DNA of 64,000 bases from Streptomyces sp. MspMP-M5. GTDB lineage: Bacteria > Actinomycetota > Actinomycetes > Streptomycetales > Streptomycetaceae. Below are positions 48,563 through 56,730 of this stretch, piece after piece. The first letter of the stretch is position 1. Every line of letters starts with the position of its first letter. The notes below the pieces were generated by a model. That model did no database searches. It had not been told where the DNA came from and saw only the letters and a program-made list of their open reading frames with translations. Location of the stretch: positions 348,974 through 412,973 of the forward strand of contig NZ_KB891854.1 in assembly GCF_000373585.1 (NCBI RefSeq), given 5' to 3'. The translations under genes were made by a program, and so were the position numbers.

Positions 48563-49465
48563 ATGACCGACTCCGAGATCGAGATCACCGCGGGCCTGGT
48601 CCGCGACCTACTGGAGGAGCAGCACCCGGACCTTGCGGAGCTAGCCCTCCGCGAAGTGGCGGGCGGATGGGACAACCAGCAGTGGCGCCTTGGGGACGAG
48701 CTGGCCGTGCGCGTGCCGCGTACAGAACGTGCCCCGGATCTCCAGCGCAAGGAGTGCCGATGGCTGCCCGTCCTGGCCCCGTGCCTGCCGCTCCCGATTC
48801 CGAACCCTGTGCGGATCGGTGAACCGTCCGCGCGCTTCCCCAGGCCCTGGACCATCATGACGTGGGTTCCTGGCGAGCCACTGGACCACACCTCGATCAG
48901 CCGCGGCGACCACGCGGCCGACACACTGGCGGGCTTCCTCAGGGCGCTGCATACGGAGGCGCCCGCCGAGGCGCCGACCAGTTCGGACCGCGGCGCTCAC
49001 CCCAAGAAGTGCACGGACGGTTTCGACCACCTCTTTCAAGCCGTTGTCCCCGGCAGCATTGCCGACGAGGTCCGGGCCGTCTGGGATGACGCCGTTGCGG
49101 CCCCGGAGTGGGAGGGCCCGCAGGTATGGGTGCACGGTGACCTGCATCCCGCAAATGTCGTCGTCTCGGACGGGACGCTCTCGGGAGTGATCGACTTCGG
49201 TGACATGTTCGCCGGCGACCCGGCGTGGGACCTCGCGGCCGCCTGGGTAGTCCTTCCCACAGGCGCCGCCTCACGGTTCTTCGACGCGTACGCGCATGCG
49301 GACGAGGCGACGATCCGGCGCGCCCGCGGGCTGGCTGCTCTGAAAAGCCTGTTCCTCATGCTGATGGGCCAGAACGGAGATCGGGGCCTTCCTGGTGGCA
49401 AGCCGGCATGGGGGCCTGCAGGCCGGGCAGCGCTCGATCGTGTTCTGAGATGCGGTTTGACGTAG
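48563..49465 (+). CDS. Aminoglycoside phosphotransferase (APH) family protein
   Basis: 300 residues of the APH/choline-kinase fold. Catalytic Brenner motif VWVHGDLHPANVVV near 198 and the metal loop VIDFGDMFAGDPAWDLA near 218. The family phosphorylates small molecules; antibiotic resistance is only one possible role and cannot be inferred from location. Start ATG chosen in front of DSEIEITAGLVRDLL, where family homology begins; the longer frame is rejected. Confidence 0.85.
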   Translation: MTDSEIEITAGLVRDLLEEQHPDLAELALREVAGGWDNQQWRLGDELAVRVPRTERAPDLQRKECRWLPVLAPCLPLPIPNPVRIGEPSARFPRPWTIMTWVPGEPLDHTSISRGDHAADTLAGFLRALHTEAPAEAPTSSDRGAHPKKCTDGFDHLFQAVVPGSIADEVRAVWDDAVAAPEWEGPQVWVHGDLHPANVVVSDGTLSGVIDFGDMFAGDPAWDLAAAWVVLPTGAASRFFDAYAHADEATIRRARGLAALKSLFLMLMGQNGDRGLPGGKPAWGPAGRAALDRVLRCGLT

Positions 49466-49533
49466 ACACGGGGCGGAGGAGCGTCAGCGGCCCCACCCGA
49501 CTCTCCTCCGTCAGGTTTCGCGCGACTCGGGAC

Positions 49534-50476
49534 TCACCCTTCGGTGAGAACGCTCAACAATCGCTGCGACATGTCAGGCCCGCCACGCTGCGCCCGGCCG
49601 CCCGGCTCGGCCCTCGGACACCCCGCGACCCAGGCGCTCCCGTACACGGCCGGCGTCCGGTCGATCGCCGGACCGAGGAAGGCACGGGTCAGCTCGGCGC
49701 GCCGGAGCGGCCAGCCCGCGCGGTGGGACTCCGGTGCTCCGGCCGCGCGGTCCGGTGGCGGCGGGGCGCCGGGGTCGGGGCCGTAGCGCCGGTGCCGGAT
49801 GTCGGCGAGGACCTGGGCCGGCGCGCCCAGGCCGGCCAGGACGGGCAGGGCCCGGCGCTTGCTGATCAGGGTGCCGTCCCGCAGCGTCACCGTGGCCCGG
49901 GCCAGGGTCAGCAGCCCGAGGTCCACCCAGATGTCCCGCAGCCAGCATTCGGGGCGGGCACGTGCGGGTCGCCGGAATCCGCGCAGGTCGGCGAGGACGA
50001 AGCCGGTCAGCCGGGCGTCGGTCACCGGGGGTACGAGCGCGGTGGGGCCGTCGCCGTACAGGACCAGGCCGAAGGTGTGGAGTTCGCGGCGGGTGACGGG
50101 GGTGAGCGGGCGGTGCGTCAACTTGCCGTGTGCCCAGGCGAGATGGGGGTGCGCGGGGTCGTCCGGTGCGGTGCCGTCCGGGTAGGCGCAGTGCAGCGCC
50201 CGGGCCGGCGGGCCGCCGGTGTCGGCGAGCTGCCGGTGGAGCTCCGCCAGGCGGCGTTCCTCCTGCGGAGCGACGGGGCGGTCGAGGACCGCGACCAGAT
50301 CGAGGTCGCTGCGGCCCTCCTGACAGTCGCCGCCGGCCAGCGAGCCGTGCGCCCAGAGCGCCCGCAGCGACACCCGCTCCTGAAGGCCCGTCAGGAAGGC
50401 CCGTCAGGAAGGCGCGGAGCAGGGCGACGGTGGCCGGCGGTGGCTCCGGCCGGTGCTCGCCGGTCGGTGTCCGCAT
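49534..50476 (-). pseudogene. Nucleotidyltransferase gene disrupted by a 13-bp tandem duplication
   Basis: The gene would start at ATG 50476 (GGAGGCGCAG upstream) with MRTPTGEHRPEPP and continue AFLTGL. Here the 13-base unit GAAGGCCCGTCAG occurs twice in tandem (50382-50394 and 50395-50407). This throws the frame; removing one copy joins AFLTGL to QERVSLRALWAHGSLAGG in one frame. The downstream part is a MNT-type nucleotidyltransferase with GSLAGGDCQEGRSDLDLVAV, holding the G-S...D-x-D catalytic pattern. A shorter protein may still start at GTG 50373. A family role such as aminoglycoside adenylylation is possible, not shown. Confidence 0.75.
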
Positions 50477-50576
50477 CTGCGCCTCCCGCCCCGGCCGCCA
50501 ACACGGCCCTCCGGAAACCCCGTCCCCGCTCGCGTGCCCCACCCGCGCCGGTGCCAACCGCCCTCCCGGGCCCGGC

Positions 50577-50936
50577 TCATCCCCCGTCCAGCCCGAGCCG
50601 CACCACCCGCACGATCTCCTCGTCGCTCAGGCCCAGGTGGCGGGCCTCGGCGATCAACCGCTCGGCGGCCTCGCCGAGACGGGCGCGGGCCGGGGAGGCG
50701 GCTCCGGTGACCACCGCGCCGCGGCCGCGGCGGAGTTCGATCAGCCCCTCCTCCTTCAGCCGCTGGTAGCCCCGCAGCACGGTGTGGACGTTGACGCCGA
50801 GGGAGGCGGCCAGCGCGCGGGCGGCGGGCAGACGCTCCCCGGCGCGGACCGAGCCGTCGGCGATGGCGCCGCGGACCGAGGCGGCGATCTGGTCGCCGAG
50901 CGGGACGGACGAGCCGGGGTCGACGCGGAACAGCAC
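50577..50936 (-). CDS. GntR-family regulator, YtrA subfamily
   Basis: 119 residues. Winged helix DPGSSVPLGDQIAASVRGAI to LRGYQRLKEEGLIELRRGRGAVV (quoted in parts) and a short C-terminal helical tail. This is the YtrA type without a ligand domain, which usually controls neighbouring transporter or membrane genes. GTG starts one base beyond the stop of the DUF1648 gene, so they form an operon and the regulator probably represses it. Confidence 0.88.
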   Translation of the reverse strand: MLFRVDPGSSVPLGDQIAASVRGAIADGSVRAGERLPAARALAASLGVNVHTVLRGYQRLKEEGLIELRRGRGAVVTGAASPARARLGEAAERLIAEARHLGLSDEEIVRVVRLGLDGG

Positions 50937-50937
50937 G

Positions 50938-51933
50938 TCAGCCTCCTTCTCCGGAGCGCCGGCGGTCGAGGTAGGTGTTGAGCAGGGCGGCGGCGGTGGC
51001 GGCGTCGTCGACCGTCACCACGAACTCCCGGCCGTTGGTGAGGCGGAGCACCACGCCCTCCCCCGAACGGAGCAGCAGGCCACTGCCGCCGGGCCGGATG
51101 CGGTATCCCCAGCCACCGTACTCGGAGAGTGCCGCGATCGAGCGGCTGGTCGCCTCCGCCACCTTGGCGAGCGGTATCCGACGCAGCGGAAACGGCAGCA
51201 GGGCCGGCTGGACGGTCAGCCCGCGGCGGTCGACGGTCACCCGTGCGGAGCAGCAGCCCACGACCAGCGCGCCGCCCAGGCCCATCACCGCACCGCCGAG
51301 CAGGGCGCCGAGCACGATCTGCAGGATTCCTACGGCCGTCAGTAGGCCGCCCACGAGGGCCAGCGGCAGCGAGCTGACGGTGCGTGACCAGCCGGCCCGG
51401 ACGCCGGCGGGCAGGTCGAGGCGGCCCGCGGCGCCCGTTCCGGTGCGGGGCGCCGGGGCGTCGGGGCCGGCCAGCAGCCAGGCCAGGACGCCGGCCGCGG
51501 CGCCCGCCGCCAGCGTGGCGGCCAGCAGCCAGGCGGGGAGTCGCACCGCACCCGGTCCGGCGGCACCGGCGTTCCCGAGCAGGATCGCGGCCACCGGAGC
51601 CCCCAGGGTGACGGCGGTGAACCAGCCCGTCCCGACCAGGACGCGCCCGCCCCAGACCGGCGTGCGGTGCCGGATGAACAGGCCGATACCGGCCCCGAGC
51701 ACCAACAGGACCACCAGACACACCACAAGGAACGCCTGCGGCGAGGAGTAGCCGTTGGGCCGGCCGTCGAGGCCGAAGCCGGACGCGAGCCGGTCGGGCA
51801 GCCGGCCGGCGACGCACGCGTAGAGCGCGCCGAGGGTGAGGGTGACGACGATGAACGGCGCGGCGGCGAGCCAGCCCCGCCGACGGGTGCCGGCGGGTGG
51901 GGCGGACGCCCCGGATTGCTTCATGACGACCAT
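50938..51933 (-). CDS. DUF1648-containing membrane protein
   Basis: 331 residues with six to eight hydrophobic segments. The N-terminal DUF1648 stretch has the family feature PDRLASGFGLDGRPNGYSS, where a polar loop follows the first helix. The C-terminal about 110 residues are a soluble domain ending DRRRSGEGG. ATG at 51933 has GGAGGTCGCC. Family members are often encoded with GntR/YtrA or ArsR regulators and act in stress or antibiotic response; no function is proven. Confidence 0.82.
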   Translation of the reverse strand: MVVMKQSGASAPPAGTRRRGWLAAAPFIVVTLTLGALYACVAGRLPDRLASGFGLDGRPNGYSSPQAFLVVCLVVLLVLGAGIGLFIRHRTPVWGGRVLVGTGWFTAVTLGAPVAAILLGNAGAAGPGAVRLPAWLLAATLAAGAAAGVLAWLLAGPDAPAPRTGTGAAGRLDLPAGVRAGWSRTVSSLPLALVGGLLTAVGILQIVLGALLGGAVMGLGGALVVGCCSARVTVDRRGLTVQPALLPFPLRRIPLAKVAEATSRSIAALSEYGGWGYRIRPGGSGLLLRSGEGVVLRLTNGREFVVTVDDAATAAALLNTYLDRRRSGEGG

Positions 51934-51944
51934 GGCGACCTCCA

Positions 51945-51969
51945 GTTGTTTGCATAGTAGTAGAACAAC
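51945..51969. promoter_or_regulatory. Operator-like repeat upstream of the DUF1648-GntR operon
   Basis: GTTGTT and AACAAC separated by 13 bases, in an AT-rich 90-base divergent promoter region; a plausible site for the GntR protein. Confidence 0.45.
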
Positions 51970-51997
51970 CCCGAGAGGACCCCGCAATGACACATCA

Positions 51998-52013
51998 ATC
52001 TCATATCTGAGAT
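51998..52013. promoter_or_regulatory. Operator-like palindrome before the XRE-MurA gene
   Basis: ATCTCA-TATC-TGAGAT, perfect 6-bp arms, 12 bases upstream of the start codon; it may be bound by the gene's own N-terminal HTH domain. Confidence 0.45.
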
Positions 52014-52024
52014 ACGGTCACCCC

Positions 52025-53554
52025 ATGGCAGACGACTACCTCGTACGCATCGGCAGGCTCATCCGTGACGCCAGGCAACACCGTGGCTGGACACAGACGC
52101 AGCTCGCCGAGGCGCTCGGCACCAGCCAGAGTGCGGTCAATCGCATCGAACGCGGCAACCAGAACATCAGCCTTGAGATGATCGCCCGCATCGGCGAAGC
52201 CCTGGACAGCGAAATCGTCTCGCTCGGATACGCCGGACCGATGCATCTGCGGGTCGTCGGCGGCCGCCGGCTGTCCGGCAGCATCGACGTCAAGACGAGC
52301 AAGAACGCCTGCGTCGCGCTGCTGTGCGCGACGCTGCTCAACGCGGGCCGCACAACTCTGCGGCGGGTGGCCCGTATTGAGGAGGTCTACCGCATCCTGG
52401 AGGTGCTGGGCAGCATCGGCGTCCGCACCCGCTGGATCAACGACGGCAACGACCTGGAGATCGTACCGCCGGCCCAACTCGACCTGGACGCCATGGACAT
52501 GGAGGCGGCCCGCCGCACCCGCAGCGTCATCATGTTCCTCGGTCCGCTGCTGCACCGGATGGACCACTTCAAGCTGCCGTATGCGGGCGGCTGCGACCTC
52601 GGCACCCGGACCGTCACGCCCCATCTGACGGCTTTGCGGCACTTCGGGCTGGAGGTCACCGCGACCGACGGCACCTACCTCGCCGAGGTCGACCGCACCG
52701 TCGCCCCCAAGCGCGCCATCGTCCTGACCGAACGCGGCGACACCGTCACCGAGAACGCGCTGCTGGCCGCCGCCCGGCACGACGGCGTCACGGTCATCCG
52801 CAACGCCTCCTCCAACTACATGGTCCAGGACCTCTGCTTCTTCCTGGAGGAGCTGGGCGTCCGGGTCGACGGCATCGGCACCACCACCCTCACCGTCCAC
52901 GGCATCGCCAAGATCGACCGCGATGTGGACTTCGCGCCGTCCGAGGACCCGGTCGAGGCGATGAGCCTGCTGGCGGCGGCCGTCGTCACCGAGTCGGAAC
53001 TGACGATCCGTCGGGTCCCGGTGGAGTTCCTGGAGATCGAGCTGGCCGTCCTGGAGGAGATGGGCCTCGACCACGAGCGCAGCACGGAGTACCGCGCCGA
53101 CAACGGCCGTACCCGGCTCGTCGACCTGACGGTCCGCCCCTCCAAGCTCCAGGCCCCGCTCGACAAGATCCACCCGATGCCCTTCCCGGGCCTCAACATC
53201 GACAACGTCCCGTTCTTCGCGGCCATCGCAGCCACCGCCCAGGGCCAGACCCTCATCCACGACTGGGTCTACGACAACCGCGCCATCTACCTCACCGACC
53301 TCACCCGCCTCGGCGCCCAGGTCAAACTCCTGGACCCGCACCGCGTCCTGGTCGACGGCCCCACCCGCTGGCGCTCCGCGGAAATGATGTGCCCCCCGGC
53401 ACTCCGCCCCGCCGTCGTCGTCCTGCTGGCCATGATGGCCGCCGAGGGCACCTCGGTCCTGCGCAACGTCTACGTCATCAACCGCGGCTACGAGGACCTC
53501 GCCGAACGCCTCAACTCGATCGGCGCCCAGATCGAGACCTTCCGCGACATTTGA
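52025..53554 (+). CDS. murA: XRE helix-turn-helix fused to MurA-type enolpyruvyl transferase
   Basis: 509 residues. An XRE HTH (residues 7-65, WTQTQLAEALGTSQSAVNRI) precedes a MurA/EPSP-synthase fold: SIDVKTSKNACVALLCATLL for UDP-GlcNAc binding and YAGGCDLGTRTV near residue 195 with the PEP-binding cysteine of MurA. MurA adds enolpyruvyl to UDP-GlcNAc in peptidoglycan synthesis. Streptomycetes have a standard MurA plus this longer paralogue beside aconitase. The HTH suggests a regulatory or DNA-bound role. Terminator follows at once. Confidence 0.85.
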   Translation: MADDYLVRIGRLIRDARQHRGWTQTQLAEALGTSQSAVNRIERGNQNISLEMIARIGEALDSEIVSLGYAGPMHLRVVGGRRLSGSIDVKTSKNACVALLCATLLNAGRTTLRRVARIEEVYRILEVLGSIGVRTRWINDGNDLEIVPPAQLDLDAMDMEAARRTRSVIMFLGPLLHRMDHFKLPYAGGCDLGTRTVTPHLTALRHFGLEVTATDGTYLAEVDRTVAPKRAIVLTERGDTVTENALLAAARHDGVTVIRNASSNYMVQDLCFFLEELGVRVDGIGTTTLTVHGIAKIDRDVDFAPSEDPVEAMSLLAAAVVTESELTIRRVPVEFLEIELAVLEEMGLDHERSTEYRADNGRTRLVDLTVRPSKLQAPLDKIHPMPFPGLNIDNVPFFAAIAATAQGQTLIHDWVYDNRAIYLTDLTRLGAQVKLLDPHRVLVDGPTRWRSAEMMCPPALRPAVVVLLAMMAAEGTSVLRNVYVINRGYEDLAERLNSIGAQIETFRDI

Positions 53555-53561
53555 TACGTGA

Positions 53562-53620
53562 ATGCCGCCGCACCCCGTCTGACCTGCTACTTAGCGAGTC
53601 AGGGAGGGGTGCGGCGGCAT
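53562..53620. terminator. Strong terminator after the murA-like gene
   Basis: Perfect 15-bp arms ATGCCGCCGCACCCC and GGGGTGCGGCGGCAT with a 29-base loop containing a CTGAC/GTCAG pair. It separates the conserved gene from the integrase fragment and marks the border of the mosaic region. Confidence 0.8.
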
Positions 53621-53705
53621 CCCTGGGACTTCTCTGGGACTTCGGGCCCGCGTCGGGCTACGTCCACGCTCCACAGGCTCTGCCGACCACCGGCTACGGC
53701 TACGG

Positions 53706-54290
53706 CTACGCGAAGATCGCGTCGATGGCGGCGCCGCCTCGTGCACCGGCCCAGGGCAGGAAGTGGGAGTACTTCCGCAGCGTGAACCCGGGGTCGGAGT
53801 GCCCCAGCCATCGCGCCAGGGAGACGATCGATTCGCCTGCCCCCAGCTCCTCGGAGGCGTAGAAGTGGCGCAGGGCGTGGTAGCCGTGCTCCCGGGAAGG
53901 CTCCCAGATCCGGGCCCCGTACTGGGAGCTCGTCTCCAACGCTGCGATCACGCCGGCCTGGGCCAGAGCCGGCTTCCAGACATAGGAGTTGAAGTAGTTC
54001 CGGTTGATCGCCTTCCGCTCGCGCCCCGTCACCACGAGGCTGTACGTCCGCGGCCGACCGTGCTTGGCTTCCACCGGTGTCTCGGGAGGACTTGGGTCGC
54101 CCCAGGGCAGCGTGACCGGCACCGGCGCAAAGTCCACCATGTGCTGCCGCAGAGCCCTGGTCGCACTTGAGGGCAGGGGAACGTCTCGGACCTTGCGTCC
54201 CTTTGGAAGCACAAAGCACAGCTTTGTCCGCACCATCTTGATCTGGCGCCGGACATGGACGACTTCCTCTTCGAAGTCGATGTCGTCCAA
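53706..54290 (-). pseudogene. Truncated tyrosine recombinase (phage/ICE integrase)
   Basis: About 190 residues of the C-terminal catalytic domain. Family marks: DIDFEEEVVHVRRQIKMV, YHALRHFYASEELGAGE with the R-H pair, and SLARWLGHSDPGFTLRKYSHF with histidine and the nucleophile tyrosine. The N-terminal half and the first catalytic arginine region are missing: upstream of DIDFEEE the sequence is the antisense of a NUDIX gene. It therefore cannot excise. Relatives are pSAM2/ICE-type integrases. A remnant of an integrated element. Confidence 0.8.
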
Positions 54291-54545
54291 GCAGAGGCAC
54301 AACGACCCCACCGCCCCCAAAGCGAACACCCTCATCCCCGCCAGCAATCTGCTTGTCGTCGACGGAGACGGTGCGATCCTGCTTCAGCGTCGTCGCGACA
54401 CGGGCCAGTGGGCCCTGCCCGGAGGCGCCCAGGACATCGGGGAGACCGCGGCGCAGTGCGCGGTGCGCGAATGCCTGGAGGAGACCGGCATCGTCGCCTA
54501 CACCGACGGCGAGATCCGTCAGCGGTACGAGAACATCTCCATCGG
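54280..54545 (+). pseudogene. Truncated NUDIX hydrolase
   Basis: From ATG 54280 the product begins SSKQRHNDPTAPKANTLIPA. The NUDIX box is complete: PGGAQDIGETAAQCAVRE then CLEETGI, with the metal-binding glutamates. After IRQRYEN the reading leaves the family pattern and runs into the antisense of the HD gene; the frame stops at 54678. About 90 of 160 residues are present. The enzyme family cleaves nucleoside diphosphate linkages, but the C-terminal half is missing, so activity is doubtful. Confidence 0.7.
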
Positions 54546-54866
54546 CCGCCCGGTCAGCGGCGAGCCCACGTGGTTCGCCACCAACCGCACCAGCCGCTCA
54601 TCGGCACCATGCTCATCACGGAGGAACCGGGCACCGTCGAGCGGATGGAAACCCGTCGTCGCCAGGCGAGGTGCGTAGCCCACATCATGAAGCGTTGCGG
54701 CAGCCACCAGTAGGTCGGCGTTCTCACCCGAGATCTGCCCAAGAGCAGCGGCGCGACGTGCGACTCCCATGCAGTGCACCCACCGCCGCGGAAGAGCAGC
54801 ATGGAGCTCCGCTTCCGCCACGTGCATCGCCCAGTCCACCGTCAATTCATCCATGATCTGGTTCAT
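54519..54866 (-). pseudogene. Truncated HD-domain phosphohydrolase
   Basis: 115 residues from ATG 54866 (AAGGAGA upstream). Histidine in RRWVHCMGVARRAAAL and the metal pair in AATLHDVGYAPRL define an HD domain, followed by GFHPLDGARFLRD. The chain breaks after LVRLVANH, so the last helices and the second aspartate are lost; the family is usually 170-200 residues. It converges on the truncated NUDIX gene. Confidence 0.7.
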
Positions 54867-55360
54867 GCCCAGGTCTCCTTGCGGGAAGTCCGGCCGCTGC
54901 GAGCTGAAAGCCGGCGCCTGGATCAGCCCCTTCGCCTGTGCCGTCCCCACAGCGTTCAACGCTGCCTCTGCACGGATAGTCGACCGCAACAGCGGATACC
55001 GGTGCGCGGCGCCAGCAAGTGCCGTCGAGGCGCTGCGGTGAGGGCGACCGGCCAGCCGACAGGGTGAGCTGGATCACGCCGCTGTGGATCTGTCGTCGCC
55101 AGCAGCCGAGAGGAAGCCCGTGAAATCAGCCATGTTCGGCTCTCAGGTGCCACGTGACAGCAGGGTTCCTACTTGACTCTGCTGAAACTGTTCTGGCTCG
55201 CGGATACGCGGGCCGCTACAGCTGGGGTACATCTTGAATGCATCGGCCGTCTGAACTATCTCAGCCTCAGTGGACCGCAGCGGGATCGCCGCGCGCCGCC
55301 GACCTCTATAAGAGGCTCCTGCTTCTCCGCCACACGAGTCCTGATTCGGGAAGCTGCTGG
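54867..55360. other. Gene-poor stretch in the mosaic region
   Basis: About 490 bases with only short, unconvincing frames on both strands. The promoter of the HD gene lies at its left end. Base composition is visibly less GC-rich than the flanking core genome. Confidence 0.5.
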
Positions 55361-55651
55361 TCAACCGTTCGTCGGCCTGATTTCATCAGGCCCTTTGGAC
55401 AGGCGAAGTATCTTGTCCCATGCCGCCACTGCACCTGCGGCAGCCGCTGTTGCCAGGGCGACGCCAATGGCAGATGAAGCTAGGGCGAAGACGATGCCAG
55501 CGAGGCAGAGCGTGAAAGCTGTCCCGCGGGCTACTTGCCGCCGCCAGGCTTTGCGCTCCTTGAGACTGCGTAGCAGCTCGTCAGGCGAGGCGTCGCCGGG
55601 TGCGAGATCCTGCATTCGGCCGCTGGCGAGAACGTTCAGGATCCGTTCCAT
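55361..55651 (-). CDS. Small membrane protein, hypothetical
   Basis: 96 residues. A charged N-terminal half with SPDELLRSLKERKAWRRQV is followed by one long or two short hydrophobic helices (FTLCLAGIVFALASS and GVALATAAAAGAVAA). Basic residues before the helix put the N-terminus inside. No family recognised. The region upstream is divergent with the 252-residue gene. Confidence 0.55.
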   Translation of the reverse strand: MERILNVLASGRMQDLAPGDASPDELLRSLKERKAWRRQVARGTAFTLCLAGIVFALASSAIGVALATAAAAGAVAAWDKILRLSKGPDEIRPTNG

Positions 55652-55737
55652 TTCAAGCAGCGCTTGTTTTACCCCGTCGACGCGATCGAGTTCGACGCCG
55701 TCGCGAAGTTCGCGACCTGCCGGGATTGAAGCCGATG

Positions 55738-55780
55738 CAACAGGACAGTCCGGCTAATGTATGAAAAATGCGTCCTGTTG
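55738..55780. promoter_or_regulatory. Inverted repeat spanning a start codon
   Basis: CAACAGGAC (55738-55746) and GTCCTGTTG (55772-55780) pair perfectly around the ATG at 55768, with a second GGAC-A-GTCC inside the left part. It may hide the ribosome site or bind a protein. Confidence 0.55.
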
Positions 55781-56526
55781 ATGTTCCGATGCCGCCCGCG
55801 ATCGCCTCTCGCCCTCGTGACCCCCGCGGTTACCCGGTGCCCGCAATCACACCGTGGGAGAACGGCGTCCCTCAGTTCGCCTCGCTGAGCATGAGGCGAG
55901 TCTTCCTCTGTGTCACCCAACGGAGATGCACCGTATGCGGCTTGGAGGTCCCGCCCGGCTCTCTGTGGCGCGTCGTTGACACCGAAGAGACCGAGATGCT
56001 GGCCGAGGTGCTGGCCGCCGGCATCGGGGGGAAGTTTCAGAATGCGGCACCGACACAGGAGGGCCCCGGCCATCGTCTGTGCATGATCTACAGCGCGATG
56101 ATCTGCCCCTTCCTCGGAGGTCCGGAAGCTCGCCGAAGCCAGGGGGCGGACACCTACGGGGAGCAGATACCCCGGGGCGAAGCGCGGGGCCAGAAGGGCG
56201 GAATCGTCGCCTACGACGGCTGCGAGTTCCGCTCGACACCGGTCGGGCCTGGCGTCGTCTACGGGCACCCGCTCGACTTGATCGAATACGAGCGGGGAGA
56301 GGACCTGTTGGACGAGCTGGAGCGGTCGCTCGAAGACGACACTTCAGCCGGGATTGGGAGCTGCCCTCCGTGGCTGCTCGACGACGAAGCCGCTGTGGAC
56401 GCTGCGTTCAACCGAGCCATGCGCGGGCCGGAGGAAGAAGCGAGGATCCGAGCGGACCGTCGCGCAGCACAGGAGCGCAGGAAGCGCCAGAAGCAAGCCA
56501 AAGCTTCCCGGCGCCGGAACCGCTGA
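55768..56526 (+). CDS. Hypothetical protein with a cysteine motif
   Basis: 252 residues, no recognised family. It contains RRCTVCGLEVPPG near residue 52, then HRLCMIYSAMICP near 100, which could form a zinc site of two cysteine pairs. An acidic middle (ERGEDLLDELERSLEDD) and a very basic, probably helical tail ending in KRQKQAKASRRRNR follow. Soluble; it may bind nucleic acid through the tail. It starts inside an inverted repeat. Foreign to the core genome. Confidence 0.65.
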   Translation: MRPVDVPMPPAIASRPRDPRGYPVPAITPWENGVPQFASLSMRRVFLCVTQRRCTVCGLEVPPGSLWRVVDTEETEMLAEVLAAGIGGKFQNAAPTQEGPGHRLCMIYSAMICPFLGGPEARRSQGADTYGEQIPRGEARGQKGGIVAYDGCEFRSTPVGPGVVYGHPLDLIEYERGEDLLDELERSLEDDTSAGIGSCPPWLLDDEAAVDAAFNRAMRGPEEEARIRADRRAAQERRKRQKQAKASRRRNR

Positions 56527-56730
56527 CGTACGTGCAGTCGTCGATCGACGGGGGACTTGCCCGGTCGATCACGTAATCGTCCCCTGTGGGTGCGTTGATA
56601 CGGGCATGCGGCGGGCAGTGGAGGTCCGCGGCAGCCATCATGGTCTGGCCGTGGTCGATAGCCGACCGCTGTCACTGGAGCTACCTGCGCCGGCCACACC
56701 GTCCCGACTATGTGAGAGAGGCGGTCAAGG

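Noticed and set aside
48563..49465. Aminoglycoside resistance gene
   Set aside because: The APH fold alone does not show antibiotic substrate; no antibiotic cluster is adjacent.
49474..49510. CGGAGGAG/CTCCTCCG inverted repeat as terminator
   Set aside because: Only 8-bp arms with a 21-base loop; possible but too weak to list.
53690..53715. GGCTAC triplet run as a tandem repeat
   Set aside because: Only three six-base units, encoding the end of the integrase fragment region; not significant.
54990..55364. Small leftward frame in the mosaic region
   Set aside because: No ribosome site, no conserved composition and no recognisable domain.
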